Source: Nostoc sp. NIES-4103 (GTDB lineage Bacteria > Cyanobacteriota > Cyanobacteriia > Cyanobacteriales > Nostocaceae). From it: a stretch of DNA of 64,000 bases. Where the stretch lies: contig NZ_AP018288.1 of the NCBI RefSeq assembly GCF_002368335.1, forward strand, positions 3,891,096-3,955,095, given 5' to 3'. The position numbers and the translations under genes were made by a program. The notes beneath the pieces are model-generated. The model was given only the letters and a program-made list of their open reading frames with translations. It made no database searches and was not told the DNA's origin. Shown piece by piece: positions 27,211 to 35,194 of this stretch (position 1 is the stretch's first letter; each line of letters begins with the position of its first letter).

Positions 27211-28539
27211 ATGAGTGTTTCAATTCCTTCTACCTTAGCTCCAGAAAATTGGCCTTTTAGCTTGGAATGGTTACCACAACCAGCTTATATGGTGGGTGGT
27301 GCGGTGCGGGATGCAATTGTTGGTAAAACTCGTGAATACTTAGATTTAGATTTCATCATACCAACTGATGCGGTGAAGGTAGCCAGAGCGATCGCTCGTC
27401 ATTACAAAGCGGGTTTTGTTTTACTTGATCCCCAACGCCGAATTGCACGTGTGGTGTTTCCCCACGCTACTGCTGACTTTGCCCAACTTGAAGGCGATAG
27501 TGTAGAAACTGATTTGCATAGAAGGGATTTTACAATCAATGCGATCGCTTATAATCCCCACACTCAAGAAATCATCGATCCTCTCCAAGGCTATGCAGAT
27601 TTAGAAAAGCGCTTATTGCGAATGATATCACCAGCCAATCTACAAGACGATCCTTTGCGGTTAATGCGGGCTTATCGCCAAGCTGCCCAACTTGGTTTTA
27701 CCATTGAGCCAGCTACCCAGGCAACAATTCGTTCTTTGGCATCACACATCACTCAAGTAGCAGCAGAACGAGTCCGCGTAGAAATTGGTTATCTGCTAGC
27801 AAGCCCTCAAGGTACTCCTTGGATAGCCAATGCTGGAGAAGATAATTTAATTACACCTTTATTCAAAAACGCTACACGCGAAAGTTTCAATAAACTAGCA
27901 GCAGTGGACACAGCAGCTAGCTTGCTTGCAGAAACTTGGCCGCAACTGGGAGAACAACTGCAACAATATGTGCGTGATACCATCAAAACCACTTGGTTAG
28001 GTATTGCCAAACTTGCTTGTCTTGTCCATCCAAACCCAGAAGTGGCGGAAATAGAACTACAGCAACTCACCTACAGCCGTGTAGAAATTCGTGCTGTCAC
28101 CACTGCTTTAAAACTGTTTCCGCAGCTAAAATTAGCCAATATGTCCTTGCGAGAACAGTATTTTTTGTTCCAAGAAGCAGGTATTGTATTTACGGCTACA
28201 ATAATTTTAGCCTTAGTAGATGATATTCTGGTAGAGGCGATGTCTGGCGACAAGCCCAAGGGATTCACAGTGAGCTGCGAAGAATTTCGTTCCCGCAGTG
28301 TTGCCTTAACCCTAGGCATCTACGCACCGTTGATCCGCCGCTACCTAAACCCTGATGATCTGGTCGCTCATCCCACTCCACTTGTGAGTGGTAAAGAATT
28401 AATTATAGCACTGAATATTCCGGCATCGCCACTGGTGGGTGAGCTACTTACGGAGATTGCGATCGCCCAAGCTGAGGGTAATGTCTCAACACCAACGGAG
28501 GCGATAAATCTTGCACGTCAGTTACTTGAAAAAAGATGA
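27211..28539 (+). CDS. CCA tRNA nucleotidyltransferase (poly(A) polymerase family)
   Basis: Class II nucleotidyltransferase that adds or repairs the tRNA 3' CCA end. Visible motifs are YMVGGAVRDAIVGK (head), LDLDFIIP (metal-binding Asp-x-Asp), RRDFTINAIAYNP, and DDPLRLMRAYRQAAQLGF in the neck. The C-terminal half is helical, as expected. The ATG at 27211 is chosen over a TTG five codons upstream. 442 aa. Cyanobacteria may split CCA addition between A-adding and CC-adding enzymes, and the sequence alone does not tell which activity this has. Confidence 0.88.
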   Translation: MSVSIPSTLAPENWPFSLEWLPQPAYMVGGAVRDAIVGKTREYLDLDFIIPTDAVKVARAIARHYKAGFVLLDPQRRIARVVFPHATADFAQLEGDSVETDLHRRDFTINAIAYNPHTQEIIDPLQGYADLEKRLLRMISPANLQDDPLRLMRAYRQAAQLGFTIEPATQATIRSLASHITQVAAERVRVEIGYLLASPQGTPWIANAGEDNLITPLFKNATRESFNKLAAVDTAASLLAETWPQLGEQLQQYVRDTIKTTWLGIAKLACLVHPNPEVAEIELQQLTYSRVEIRAVTTALKLFPQLKLANMSLREQYFLFQEAGIVFTATIILALVDDILVEAMSGDKPKGFTVSCEEFRSRSVALTLGIYAPLIRRYLNPDDLVAHPTPLVSGKELIIALNIPASPLVGELLTEIAIAQAEGNVSTPTEAINLARQLLEKR

Positions 28540-28765
28540 ATTTATATATTTATATACAAATATTATTGTCATGATTGTGAGGACAAGCGTTTAGTTAAAA
28601 AAATCAAGTTTAATGCCAGAATAAATGCATTCTTAATTATTAAGAAATTCAAGTTTTTAGAGTAATTTTAGTGTTAATTGTCAATATTTGAGCGATAATA
28701 TAAGTAGAGCTATTCCCTGTCGAGATGACTCTAAGAAGGCTAGAACGAAAGGCGGGGTAATTAAA

Positions 28766-29290
28766 ATGCTGAAAAAATTAATAAATATTGGTCTGGCGAC
28801 GACAGTTATATTGGGCAGTTTAGGAACTATTAGTTACGCAGTGCAAACGCCCATATCACCCGATTTGGAAAATAACATTGCTCAAACTAGCGTTAAACCA
28901 AATCCTTTCTCTGTAGTCACTGAAGGATTTGATAAACTTTGTTCTGGACGTACTAGGGATGCTTACACTTTATGGATGAATAATAGTTTTCCAGCACTTC
29001 AAGATGTGATGGCTCAATCAAAAGAGTCTTTAGTTAATACCCAAGAAACAATGCTTGGCAAATGCACAAGATATATAATGATTGGTTCAGTCTCCTTAAC
29101 AGAGAAAACCCAAATTGTTTATCTCGAATCAGAGCATGAAAAAGCACCAGTTTTCTGGGAATTTGTAGTTTATCACAACCCACAACGCTGGGAGATTTCG
29201 TCTTTTTCCTTCAACACATCTCCACATAAGATTATTCCACCTTCTCTGTTAAATAACAGTAAGGATACGTTAGTGACTCATAAGTCTTAG
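28766..29290 (+). CDS. Exported hypothetical protein
   Basis: The product starts with a signal peptide (KKLINIGLATTVILGSLGTISYAVQ). The mature part of about 145 residues has no family I recognise; it contains a NPFSVVTEGFDKLCSGRTRDAY segment and a beta-rich second half (IVYLESEHEKAPVFWEFVVYH). ATG at 28766 is preferred because the signal peptide begins there and GGCGGGG lies upstream; a TTG 26 codons earlier is rejected. Two Cys residues could form a disulphide. It may be periplasmic. Confidence 0.65.
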   Translation: MLKKLINIGLATTVILGSLGTISYAVQTPISPDLENNIAQTSVKPNPFSVVTEGFDKLCSGRTRDAYTLWMNNSFPALQDVMAQSKESLVNTQETMLGKCTRYIMIGSVSLTEKTQIVYLESEHEKAPVFWEFVVYHNPQRWEISSFSFNTSPHKIIPPSLLNNSKDTLVTHKS

Positions 29291-29393
29291 TTAGATGCCT
29301 GTAGAGGTGCGTTGAGTTTGACATCAGACATGGTGTGATCCGCTCTCCCGTTCTCCTCTTAGAATTGGGTAGAGCGATCGCTTGCAGGCGATA

Positions 29394-30089
29394 TCATTGA
29401 AGTGCAAAAGCCAAGTCAGTTTCAATGAACTTGGCATCTGTGAGGTTAGCCCCACTCAAATTGCAAAAGTGAAAATTTGCCCCTCTTAGGTCTGCTAATG
29501 ATAGATTAGCTCCTGTTAAATCTGCACCAGTGAGGTTAACTTCACTTAAGTTCGCACTAGTGAGGTTAGCCCCCTGAAGTGAAGCTTGTTGCAGGTTTGC
29601 CCCCTTTAGGTTTGCCCTCATTAAGTATGCCTTATTCAAGTCGGCTCCACTTAAATTAGCTTGGCTGAGGTCTGCGGCTGTTAAATCAGCTTTACTGAGA
29701 TTGGCTTGACTTAAATCTGCCCAACTAAACTTCGCATAACTGAAGTTAATTTCACTTAGTTTCACGGATGGAAGTACTGCACACCTCAAATTAGCATTCA
29801 CAAAATTTCTTTCTCCCATTGCATAACGGCGTAAAATTTCATCAGTTGTTACTCTGTCTAAAACAGCTTTTGATACGCCTTGATAACACCATGTAGCTTC
29901 TAATAGTTTGGCAGCAGTGTTAACAGCTACTTCATCACATTTAGCCATGATCACACCATTGCAGCCATCCCACTGACCGTTAAGCATAAGGGCAATTTCA
30001 TTAGCGGCAGCAATCGAGTCAAATAGTAGAATAAATTCTTGATCCCGTTTTAACCAACTATTCCAAACAGTTGAGATAATATCTTTCAT
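29394..30089 (-). CDS. Pentapeptide-repeat protein
   Basis: Residues about 95-225 are tandem A(D/N)Lxx pentapeptides (ADLSQANLSKADLTAADLS and so on), which fold as a right-handed quadrilateral beta helix. The N-terminal 90 residues (KDIISTVWNSWLKRDQEFILLFDSI) are not recognised. Cyanobacteria encode many such proteins, mostly of unknown role. There is no signal peptide, so it is probably cytoplasmic. Confidence 0.88.
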   Translation of the reverse strand: MKDIISTVWNSWLKRDQEFILLFDSIAAANEIALMLNGQWDGCNGVIMAKCDEVAVNTAAKLLEATWCYQGVSKAVLDRVTTDEILRRYAMGERNFVNANLRCAVLPSVKLSEINFSYAKFSWADLSQANLSKADLTAADLSQANLSGADLNKAYLMRANLKGANLQQASLQGANLTSANLSEVNLTGADLTGANLSLADLRGANFHFCNLSGANLTDAKFIETDLAFALQ

Positions 30090-30297
30090 TTCTATGAGTT
30101 TTAGCGTGATAAGCGATTGATAAGGCTCTAACTTACAGATATTAATTAACTCTGCTTACTTGACCAAATAATTACTAATTCGTAATTCGTAATTCGTAAT
30201 TAAATGACTACAGCAGCCCACACAAAAGTGAAAATTTGGTGGTGCTTCTAGGTGGTTTCAACAGCTCACACTGATTGCAACTACGAATTACGAATTA
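30090..30297. repeat. Intergenic stretch with GTAATTC-type repeats
   Basis: Between the pentapeptide gene and a gene remnant. AATTCGT units occur at about 30176-30200 and inverted copies (ACGAATT) at about 30282-30297. They could form a long hairpin. No gene seen. Confidence 0.5.
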
Positions 30298-30432
30298 TCA
30301 ATTACGAATTATTTTGACTATCTCTTGAGTTAAATATTTAGGGTTAGTTTCACCAGCCGCCAGTACAAAATACTGGGCTTCGTTTTTTAATACTGCTTCT
30401 TTTGTGCGACAGGTAGTGACATAGCGCTGCAC
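30298..30432 (-). pseudogene. C-terminal remnant of an unidentified gene
   Basis: A 44-codon leftward frame ending in TGA reads like a genuine protein tail (VQRYVTTCRTKEAVLKN and FVLAAGETNPKYLTQEIVKI), but is cut off upstream by an in-frame TAG. I cannot name the family. It is best explained as the end of a decayed gene. The following bases to 30525 show no gene. Confidence 0.4.
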
Positions 30433-30525
30433 AAAGACCTACAACAGTGATGCAGCCTATTTACAGCGCTCAGTCACTACTGTGTAACAATCGGCTGAAG
30501 TACAAATGTCTGCTAGAACTAAGTT

Positions 30526-30708
30526 CTAAGCAGCTGAATCTGAACGTTCTATTTGCTGCCGAATCGTATCAATAGAAGCATTAATGCCAGCCAGTTTGGA
30601 TTCTAAATCATCTCGCATCCAAATCAAGAATTTCAGTTTCCGCTCTAAGCTAGCTTTGTGCGAAATTGGCTCGCTTCCATAACAGGGGTTACCCCAAAAA
30701 GGAAACAT
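30526..30708 (-). CDS. Small hypothetical protein with a coiled-coil C-terminus
   Basis: A 60-residue product. MFPFWGNPCYGSEP at the N-terminus is Pro/Gly/aromatic-rich. The rest, from about residue 19 (KASLERKLKFLIWMRDDLESKLAGI... IRQQIERSD), is a strong amphipathic helix with heptad-like leucine spacing. The ATG is preceded by an AGAGGTC-like site. The design is seen in small conserved bacterial proteins, but I cannot name this one. Confidence 0.55.
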   Translation of the reverse strand: MFPFWGNPCYGSEPISHKASLERKLKFLIWMRDDLESKLAGINASIDTIRQQIERSDSAA

Positions 30709-31172
30709 AGTTGACCTCTGTATTTAGCTTTTGTAAGAGTGCAATATATTGCACCACTACATTTTGACTAATAACAATCAAACTAGTGTATGTGATAACC
30801 GACCATTATTGTACGTGTTTAACGAACGTCAACTAAAAGTTATCAGATTGAAGTCAAGTATTATGTTCCAAGAAAGGCAGAGGACAGGAGGTGAAGCAGT
30901 CGCACATCTTAAGCCTTGTGCCGATTGCCTTAGTCCTATTTGTGTGAAATTTCCTTAACTTGTTGGGTTTCAATATCTGCTTTTTGATGTACTTGCAGAC
31001 CGCCTACTTCAGCGATGATCTGCGTTAGTTGCTCTGTACAGTGACAGTCTTTAATATTTATCTTAGGCTAAAATTTGTACTGCCAGCTTTGAGTGTCACA
31101 AATAATTTCAATGTTTTGGCAATCATCTTGAAGCACGTTAAAGTGAGCAATTGTAGTTACCAATAGATTTAT
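30709..31172. other. Intergenic region upstream of the DUF6174 gene
   Basis: About 460 bp with no convincing gene. A 69-codon rightward frame near 30749-30958 has no recognisable features. It should contain promoters for the two divergent flanking genes. Confidence 0.4.
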
Positions 31173-31667
31173 ATGCGCTTGCCAATTGCAATTAGTGGCA
31201 TTTTAGTAGCATCTTTGGGTTTGAATGCACCTGTGATGTCTATGCCCCCTATACAGGTAGCACAGACACCAGCCTATACAACTTTCAATTTGGAACAATT
31301 TAAGATTAATTACCAATTATGGAGAAGGCAAAGAATTTCTAACTATCGCTATGAATTCACTAGAAGTTGCAATTGTTTACCTAAAGCCACAGAACCAGTA
31401 ATTATTGAAGTACGTAATCGAGTCAAAACTTCTATTACTTATAAAGAAACTGGACAACCAGCTGATGCAGAATTATTCCAACAATATAATACAATTCCTA
31501 AACTCTTTAATATCATCAAAGATGCGCTCACTCGTAAAGCAGCAAACTTGACTGTACAATATGACCCAATACTCGGCTATCCAACTCAAATTAACATTGA
31601 TTATGATAGCCAGATTGCTGATGATGAAATATTTTTGACAATCACTAATCTGCAAGAAATTAATTAA
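31173..31667 (+). CDS. Exported DUF6174-type protein
   Basis: Signal peptide at the N-terminus (LPIAISGILVASLGLNAPVMS). The mature region matches the DUF6174 pattern as I know it: W...ISNYRYEFTRSCNC, PVIIEVRN, a TG followed by IPKLFNIIKDAL, and YDPILGYPTQINIDY..IADDEI. Biochemical role unknown. Length 164 aa is typical. The last chromosomal gene before the integrated element. Confidence 0.75.
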   Translation: MRLPIAISGILVASLGLNAPVMSMPPIQVAQTPAYTTFNLEQFKINYQLWRRQRISNYRYEFTRSCNCLPKATEPVIIEVRNRVKTSITYKETGQPADAELFQQYNTIPKLFNIIKDALTRKAANLTVQYDPILGYPTQINIDYDSQIADDEIFLTITNLQEIN

Positions 31668-32199
31668 CGATGGCTGGCTTTGCATTCTTTGCTACCGCAG
31701 TGCTTAATTGCTAGGGTTAACGCTCTTTGACTTGCCTAGAAATTGCGATCGCTGCTTTGCTATCCCAGGCTGCTACCTCGTCTACAAATGGAGAGATTAT
31801 TAGGACTGACGCCCATTGTCATATTTTTTCGTATGGGTTGTACTAGGTCAATAGTCAATAGTCCAAAAATCAAGGTTTTTTGAACGCCAATTGCTCTCGG
31901 CTGTCAGGAAACCGTAAGGGCGCACTGGCTTTCCTTGACTCATGACTCTTGAGTGCGATCGCAGAAAATATGTGTGCCAGTTGCGTAAGTCCTGATTATG
32001 TAAACGAGGTAGCAGCATAAGGCTTTTTACCAAAAACATGAAGTTCAAGCATTTTGCCATTGAGCTGAGATACAAGTACTATAACAAAAGCCTGTATTGC
32101 TTTCAATACAAACCTTATAGGTCTGTTTGGTAGATTTTCACAAGGGTAAGTTTAGTTGAAAAAGAGGTTAAGTTATATTTAAAATAGTTTATAGTTTAA
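31668..32199. other. Chromosomal region upstream of the interrupted fdhF-like locus
   Basis: About 530 bp, no gene supported. It presumably holds the original promoter of the oxidoreductase gene, now separated from the intact gene by the element. Near 32085-32115 a short inverted pair (TGTATTG...CAATACA) occurs. Confidence 0.45.
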
Positions 32200-32254
32200 C
32201 TACTAATTTTCTACTAATTTTCTACTGATTTTCTACTGATTTTCTAGTAAAAAC
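32200..32254. repeat. Tandem 11-bp repeats (CTACTAATTTT) upstream of the left fdhF copy
   Basis: Five consecutive 11-bp units: CTACTAATTTT twice, CTACTGATTTT twice, then CTAGTAAAAAC. They abut the 145-bp direct repeat. A diverged array of the same period is at 54984-55027 beside the right copy, and related pairs at 32442-32525. One unit per helical turn suggests cooperative protein binding, by a response regulator or by the integrase. Confidence 0.7.
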
Positions 32255-32394
32255 GATAGCCTTAGAGTGGTGGTTTAATCATTTCCACACATCACTATGT
32301 TACCGAAACCTAAGAAAAATTGGACTCCTCAGCATTGGGCAAGCTGGAAGCCCTTTGGCATTGGCGAACAGTACCCGAATAACTACTGGGAAGT
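32250..32394 (+). repeat. Left attachment repeat (attL), 145 bp
   Basis: Direct copy of 55024-55168, offset 22,774 bp. Only four mismatches occur, all between 32295 and 32317. The last 77 bp (32318-32394) are identical, and so the crossover most likely lies there. The repeat contains about 47 bp upstream of the oxidoreductase start codon and its first 32-33 codons. Confidence 0.88.
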
Positions 32395-32398
32395 TTAA
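32297..32398 (+). pseudogene. 5' stub of the fdhF-like gene left at attL
   Basis: 33 codons beginning MLPKPKKNWTPQHW, the same as the first residues of the intact gene at 55071. A stop codon follows immediately after the repeat ends, so only a 33-residue peptide could be made from the original promoter. Confidence 0.85.
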
Positions 32399-32441
32399 AA
32401 CTTGTACTAAAATAAGGGTTTTGAGCTTTTTGCAACTATCC

Positions 32442-32525
32442 GCTACTTATTTGCTACTCAACTAACCTCTTCCATAGTCGATTTTGAAAAATAAAAGTGC
32501 GATCGCGCTACTCATTTGCTACTTG
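32442..32525. promoter_or_regulatory. Paired 11-bp motifs inside the left end (candidate integrase arm sites)
   Basis: GCTACTTATTTGCTACTCA at 32442-32460 and GCTACTCATTTGCTACTTG at 32507-32525 are two near-identical direct pairs with an 11-bp step, 65 bp apart. The second overlaps the stop codon of the regulator gene. The same motif forms the array beside the right attachment repeat. Binding by the recombinase or an accessory factor is inferred. Confidence 0.55.
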
Positions 32526-32866
32526 TTTTTCAAACCTAGCTTTTGCGGCTCACGCTGCACCATTGCCTTAAATCGCCGTAATTCATCCCAAGTGCGAGCG
32601 CTAATATCAAATTCTTTGTCCCTAGTGTGCTGATTCGCGTGGCGACTGCATCGGCGCAATTCAATGTAAGCCGCGATCGCCTTCACTATAATTTCTTGTC
32701 CATCGTCTGTATTGCCGTGTAACACGGCTTTACCGCTATCGCGCAACCTAGCCCAGGCTAAAACTTCATCCGCGATCGCCACTGGCACACGGATAACTTT
32801 CGTGTCTCCACTTGACCAACTGCTACCACTGGGCCAAGTTGTTGAAGTTGCACCACCCTTGCTCAT
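32519..32866 (-). CDS. Putative ribbon-helix-helix-like regulator of the element
   Basis: 115 residues. The segment TKVIRVPVAIADEVLAWARLRD resembles the beta-strand plus helix start of small DNA-binding proteins of cyanobacterial plasmids and phages; the rest is polar with a basic RRCSRHANQH patch. ATG at 32866 is chosen because GAGG precedes it and a 21-bp inverted repeat lies directly upstream; an in-frame ATG at 32905 would place that operator inside the gene. A second copy of most of the operator is within the coding region at 32711-32728. Autoregulation is a reasonable inference. It sits just inside the left end, as many phage control genes do. Confidence 0.6.
   Translation of the reverse strand: MSKGGATSTTWPSGSSWSSGDTKVIRVPVAIADEVLAWARLRDSGKAVLHGNTDDGQEIIVKAIAAYIELRRCSRHANQHTRDKEFDISARTWDELRRFKAMVQREPQKLGLKNK
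32711..32728. promoter_or_regulatory. Intragenic copy of the regulator's palindromic site
   Basis: ATTGCCGTGTAACACGGC, identical to 18 of the 21 bases of the site at 32878-32898, but inside the regulator's coding sequence (codons for VLHG). An internal operator could form a repression loop with the upstream site about 150 bp away. Confidence 0.5.
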
Positions 32867-32877
32867 AAAAACCTCGT

Positions 32878-32898
32878 ATTGCCGTGTAACACGGCAAT
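32878..32898. promoter_or_regulatory. Perfect inverted repeat upstream of the regulator start
   Basis: Two perfect 10-bp arms (ATTGCCGTGT / ACACGGCAAT) around a single A. It ends 11 bp before the ATG at 32866, where it would block promoter or ribosome access. Candidate operator of the adjacent regulator. Confidence 0.6.
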
Positions 32899-32956
32899 AT
32901 ATCATCTTTGAGAGTAAAAGGCGATCGCGTCAAACTACCTAAAAATCAAAAAGCTA

Positions 32957-32983
32957 GTTGCTGCACTTATAATCAGTAGCAAC
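32957..32983 (+). promoter_or_regulatory. Candidate -10 region flanked by an inverted repeat
   Basis: A TATAAT (32968-32973) lies between GTTGCTGC (32957-32964) and GTAGCAAC (32976-32983), nearly perfect inverted arms. It is placed 27 bp or so upstream of the small rightward gene at 33001, so is a plausible regulated promoter. Confidence 0.4.
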
Positions 32984-33000
32984 AACTAACTTATAAACTT

Positions 33001-33222
33001 ATGAAACTTTACATTGACCCCACCAACACCAATAACATTCTGTTAACAATGTCTAGCTTTGAGTTGCAAATCCTCGACCTAGCCGTTGATTCCGCTACAA
33101 CCACCTCAATACAAACTAGTGGGGCACACACACAGCCTTTACAAGCTTTGAGAGAAGAAATGAAAACCTTGGTTCAAGGGCAAGAAGCACTGATCACCAA
33201 ATTGCAGTCAACAGAACCTTAA
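33001..33222 (+). CDS. Small hypothetical protein of the element
   Basis: 73 residues, unrecognised. It begins MKLYIDPTNTNNILLTMSSFELQILDL, is followed by a Ser/Thr-rich linker, and ends with a helix (LREEMKTLVQGQEALITKLQ). The stop codon overlaps the stop of the convergent endolysin gene. A fragment of a related gene (GAHTQPLQA-IR) is at 35148-35190, showing that this family was once duplicated in the element. Confidence 0.55.
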   Translation: MKLYIDPTNTNNILLTMSSFELQILDLAVDSATTTSIQTSGAHTQPLQALREEMKTLVQGQEALITKLQSTEP

Positions 33223-34175
33223 GCTAACAAAGCGATTGCCTCTGGCAGCAACTTAATAACCTTGTCAACATAACCCTTATCAGGGCAATAGCCAGCATCC
33301 ACAATGAACTTGAGATAATCACCAGGACTGTTAGCATATCGTTCCCATCCGGCGTAAGGTGAACGACCGATAAATACCCAGTAGCCCTCAACCGCATCCT
33401 GCAAAGACTCAAACTTGCAGTAATCATCAAGCCCATCATGGGCAGTGTAACGGACTGAAGTAGCACAAGCGCTCATCTCTTTTCGCCACTTCAACCCATA
33501 CGGGTTATTGTGTAACAAAAATAGCTCAGACTTACCTCTGCCACATTCTAAAATAGCTTGTGCTAGCTGTGCAGCTTTCAATTGAGGGTATTTGATATCA
33601 GTAGCTTTTAGCACATCAATCAACTCAACCCATTTATCACCAGAAACTTGGACTGGTGACACACCCGTTAGACCCGTCAGTCCTTTAACAATAGCAGAAG
33701 CCATTTTCCCCACATCAAACAACTGCATGTCCTTGCTGCTATCTACAAAGCAGCACTCAACCAAGATAGCCGGGGCGTTAGTATTGCAAAGAACATACAA
33801 ACGGCTGCCATCCTTTACCCCACGGCTAAAAAATCCCAAAGAACAAATCTCATTAAGCACACTTTTAGCTAAAGTCTTGCCCTTGTCACTGATAGCAAAT
33901 ACTTCACTACCATAAGCTTTACCATTAAAAGCATTAAAGTGAATAGACACAAAAACATCTACATGAGAATCATTGGCCTTTTGACAACGCTTAGCCAACG
34001 AATCACTAACAGACTTAGCTGAAGTAGGTGTACAATTAATAACTTGATGCCCAAGATTTTGTAATTGAGTAATAACCTGGTAACCTACAGCAAGCGTCAA
34101 TTCATCCTCTCGTTTAATGCCAACAGCACCACTATCAGGTGGGCAATTGTGACCACAATCAATTCCATACTTCAT
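33219..34175 (-). CDS. Two-domain endolysin: N-acetylmuramoyl-L-alanine amidase plus glucosaminidase-like domain
   Basis: Peptidoglycan hydrolase. Residues 1-160 are an Amidase_3 zinc amidase: YGIDCGHNCPPDSGA (His ligand), KREDEL (Glu), VSIHFNAFNG (second His) and ILVECCFVDS (catalytic Glu). Residues about 175-318 resemble the bacteriophage glucosaminidase/FlgJ-like domain (AQAILECGRGKSELFLLHNNPYGLKW... CKFESLQDAVEGYWVFI). Two cleavage specificities in one 318-aa protein suggest lysis or wall remodelling. There is no signal peptide, so release would need a holin or another path. The start overlaps the stop of the small membrane protein gene (ATGA), indicating a coupled lysis pair. Confidence 0.85.
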   Translation of the reverse strand: MKYGIDCGHNCPPDSGAVGIKREDELTLAVGYQVITQLQNLGHQVINCTPTSAKSVSDSLAKRCQKANDSHVDVFVSIHFNAFNGKAYGSEVFAISDKGKTLAKSVLNEICSLGFFSRGVKDGSRLYVLCNTNAPAILVECCFVDSSKDMQLFDVGKMASAIVKGLTGLTGVSPVQVSGDKWVELIDVLKATDIKYPQLKAAQLAQAILECGRGKSELFLLHNNPYGLKWRKEMSACATSVRYTAHDGLDDYCKFESLQDAVEGYWVFIGRSPYAGWERYANSPGDYLKFIVDAGYCPDKGYVDKVIKLLPEAIALLA

Positions 34176-34408
34176 TGCAAATCACCCTTGATATTAAGTT
34201 TTTGTTCAATGACATTCAAACGGTAGTCTTGTAGCTTATTTTGAGATTCTAATTCCTTGCGTAACAGAGCTAATTCAGAGGAAGTTTTTTCTAGCTTTGA
34301 CCCTGCTGAGAACCCACCCGTAGCAAGATATAACCCCCCTTGAGTAATTGCTGTAATTAAGGTGAAAATCATCATCAAACGCTCAGTATTTAGTTTTGTC
34401 TCATGCAT
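34172..34408 (-). CDS. Small one-pass membrane protein next to the endolysin (holin candidate)
   Basis: 78 residues. A hydrophilic start, one membrane segment (LMMIFTLITAITQGGLYLATGGF, about residues 11-33), then a coiled-coil tail (SELALLRKELESQNKLQDYRLNVIEQKLN). It overlaps the endolysin start by 4 bp. Size, position and topology fit a holin or lysis-accessory protein such as phage hemolysin XhlA-like products, but no family match is certain. Confidence 0.55.
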   Translation of the reverse strand: MHETKLNTERLMMIFTLITAITQGGLYLATGGFSAGSKLEKTSSELALLRKELESQNKLQDYRLNVIEQKLNIKGDLQ

Positions 34409-34446
34409 AGACCGCCAAGCCTTGTATTATTGATTTACATGGATTT

Positions 34447-34605
34447 TTAATCATCATCAGTTAATGGTTGCAGCGCTAGTTGAATCATTTTTTAGCGGTG
34501 GAAGGTTCTTTGTTAACCCATAATTGAATCCTTCCAGAACCATATTCGATAAAGTCACCTGATAATTTTAGCCTTACGTTTTTGGTTCTTTTCTTTGTTC
34601 AAATG
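34447..34605 (-). pseudogene. Decayed copy of the 3' end of the 245-aa gene at 36633
   Basis: Leftward translation, with frame changes, gives LKLSGDFIEYGSGRIQLW and then MIQLALQPLTDDD-stop. The intact gene ends STLSGDFMEYGSGKIDLW and MIQRALRPLTDDD-stop. The two are therefore paralogues, and this one is broken by frameshifts and lacks the rest. Confidence 0.75.
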
Positions 34606-34650
34606 TTGCATATCTCGCTGCTGTGCGTATTCTTTTATTACTTAACTCGC

Positions 34651-35031
34651 TTAATTCCTGTAGGGGTTTAATATAAAATAAAATTCTATACAAGGTACTG
34701 GTTTGTGTTCAAATTCGCTTTCTGCCAATTGAGTAAAAAATTTTAAAGTATTGAGATTTGGAGACAAGTTGTAAGATATTTTTTTAAGTTTTTTAGCAGT
34801 TGTGTAAACCATGTCAGTTAAAGTATCATCATCCTCAATACAAAGTTTTTTTAATTTTTCAAATTCTTGTCTGTAAACATCTACCTGGGCTGGTTCTGTT
34901 ACACCATCTTTAAGTGCAAGAGCTGTTGGGAAGTCAATTTTTTTATTTGTCTTTGCAGAAACTTGTCGTGTTCGGGTGTTAGCTGAACAACCTAGCAACA
35001 CAACCAACAAAGCTATAAAAACTTTTTTCAT
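34651..35031 (-). CDS. Small lipoprotein of the element
   Basis: 126 residues with a short basic start, a hydrophobic core and a lipobox (KKVFIALLVVLLGCSAN, Cys at residue 15). The mature part is polar and helical, with two more cysteines. It lies in the lysis region and might be an outer-membrane-linked spanin-like subunit, but no partner is evident and this is a guess. Otherwise unrecognised. Confidence 0.6.
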   Translation of the reverse strand: MKKVFIALLVVLLGCSANTRTRQVSAKTNKKIDFPTALALKDGVTEPAQVDVYRQEFEKLKKLCIEDDDTLTDMVYTTAKKLKKISYNLSPNLNTLKFFTQLAESEFEHKPVPCIEFYFILNPYRN

Positions 35032-35147
35032 AAAATTTCTATTTATGTGTACAATTAACTCAACTAAAAAATGAATTTATCTAAATGGAGTAGTTTATAT
35101 TGACTATATCTGTGATTTTTTGTATGCAGTGATTAATTTCTAAACAG

Positions 35148-35190
35148 CACAAATCGGCGGCGCTCATACACAACCTTTGCAGGCAATCCG
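35148..35190 (+). pseudogene. Fragment related to the small gene at 33001
   Basis: Rightward reading gives GGAHTQPLQAIR, matching GAHTQPLQALR in the 73-aa protein encoded at 33001-33222. No start codon or upstream half remains. It ends beside the stop codon of the leftward gene at 35195. Confidence 0.5.
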
Positions 35191-35194
35191 TTGG

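Noticed and set aside
30749..30958. A 69-aa rightward open frame
   Set aside because: No recognisable domain, no ribosome site and no clear neighbour relation.
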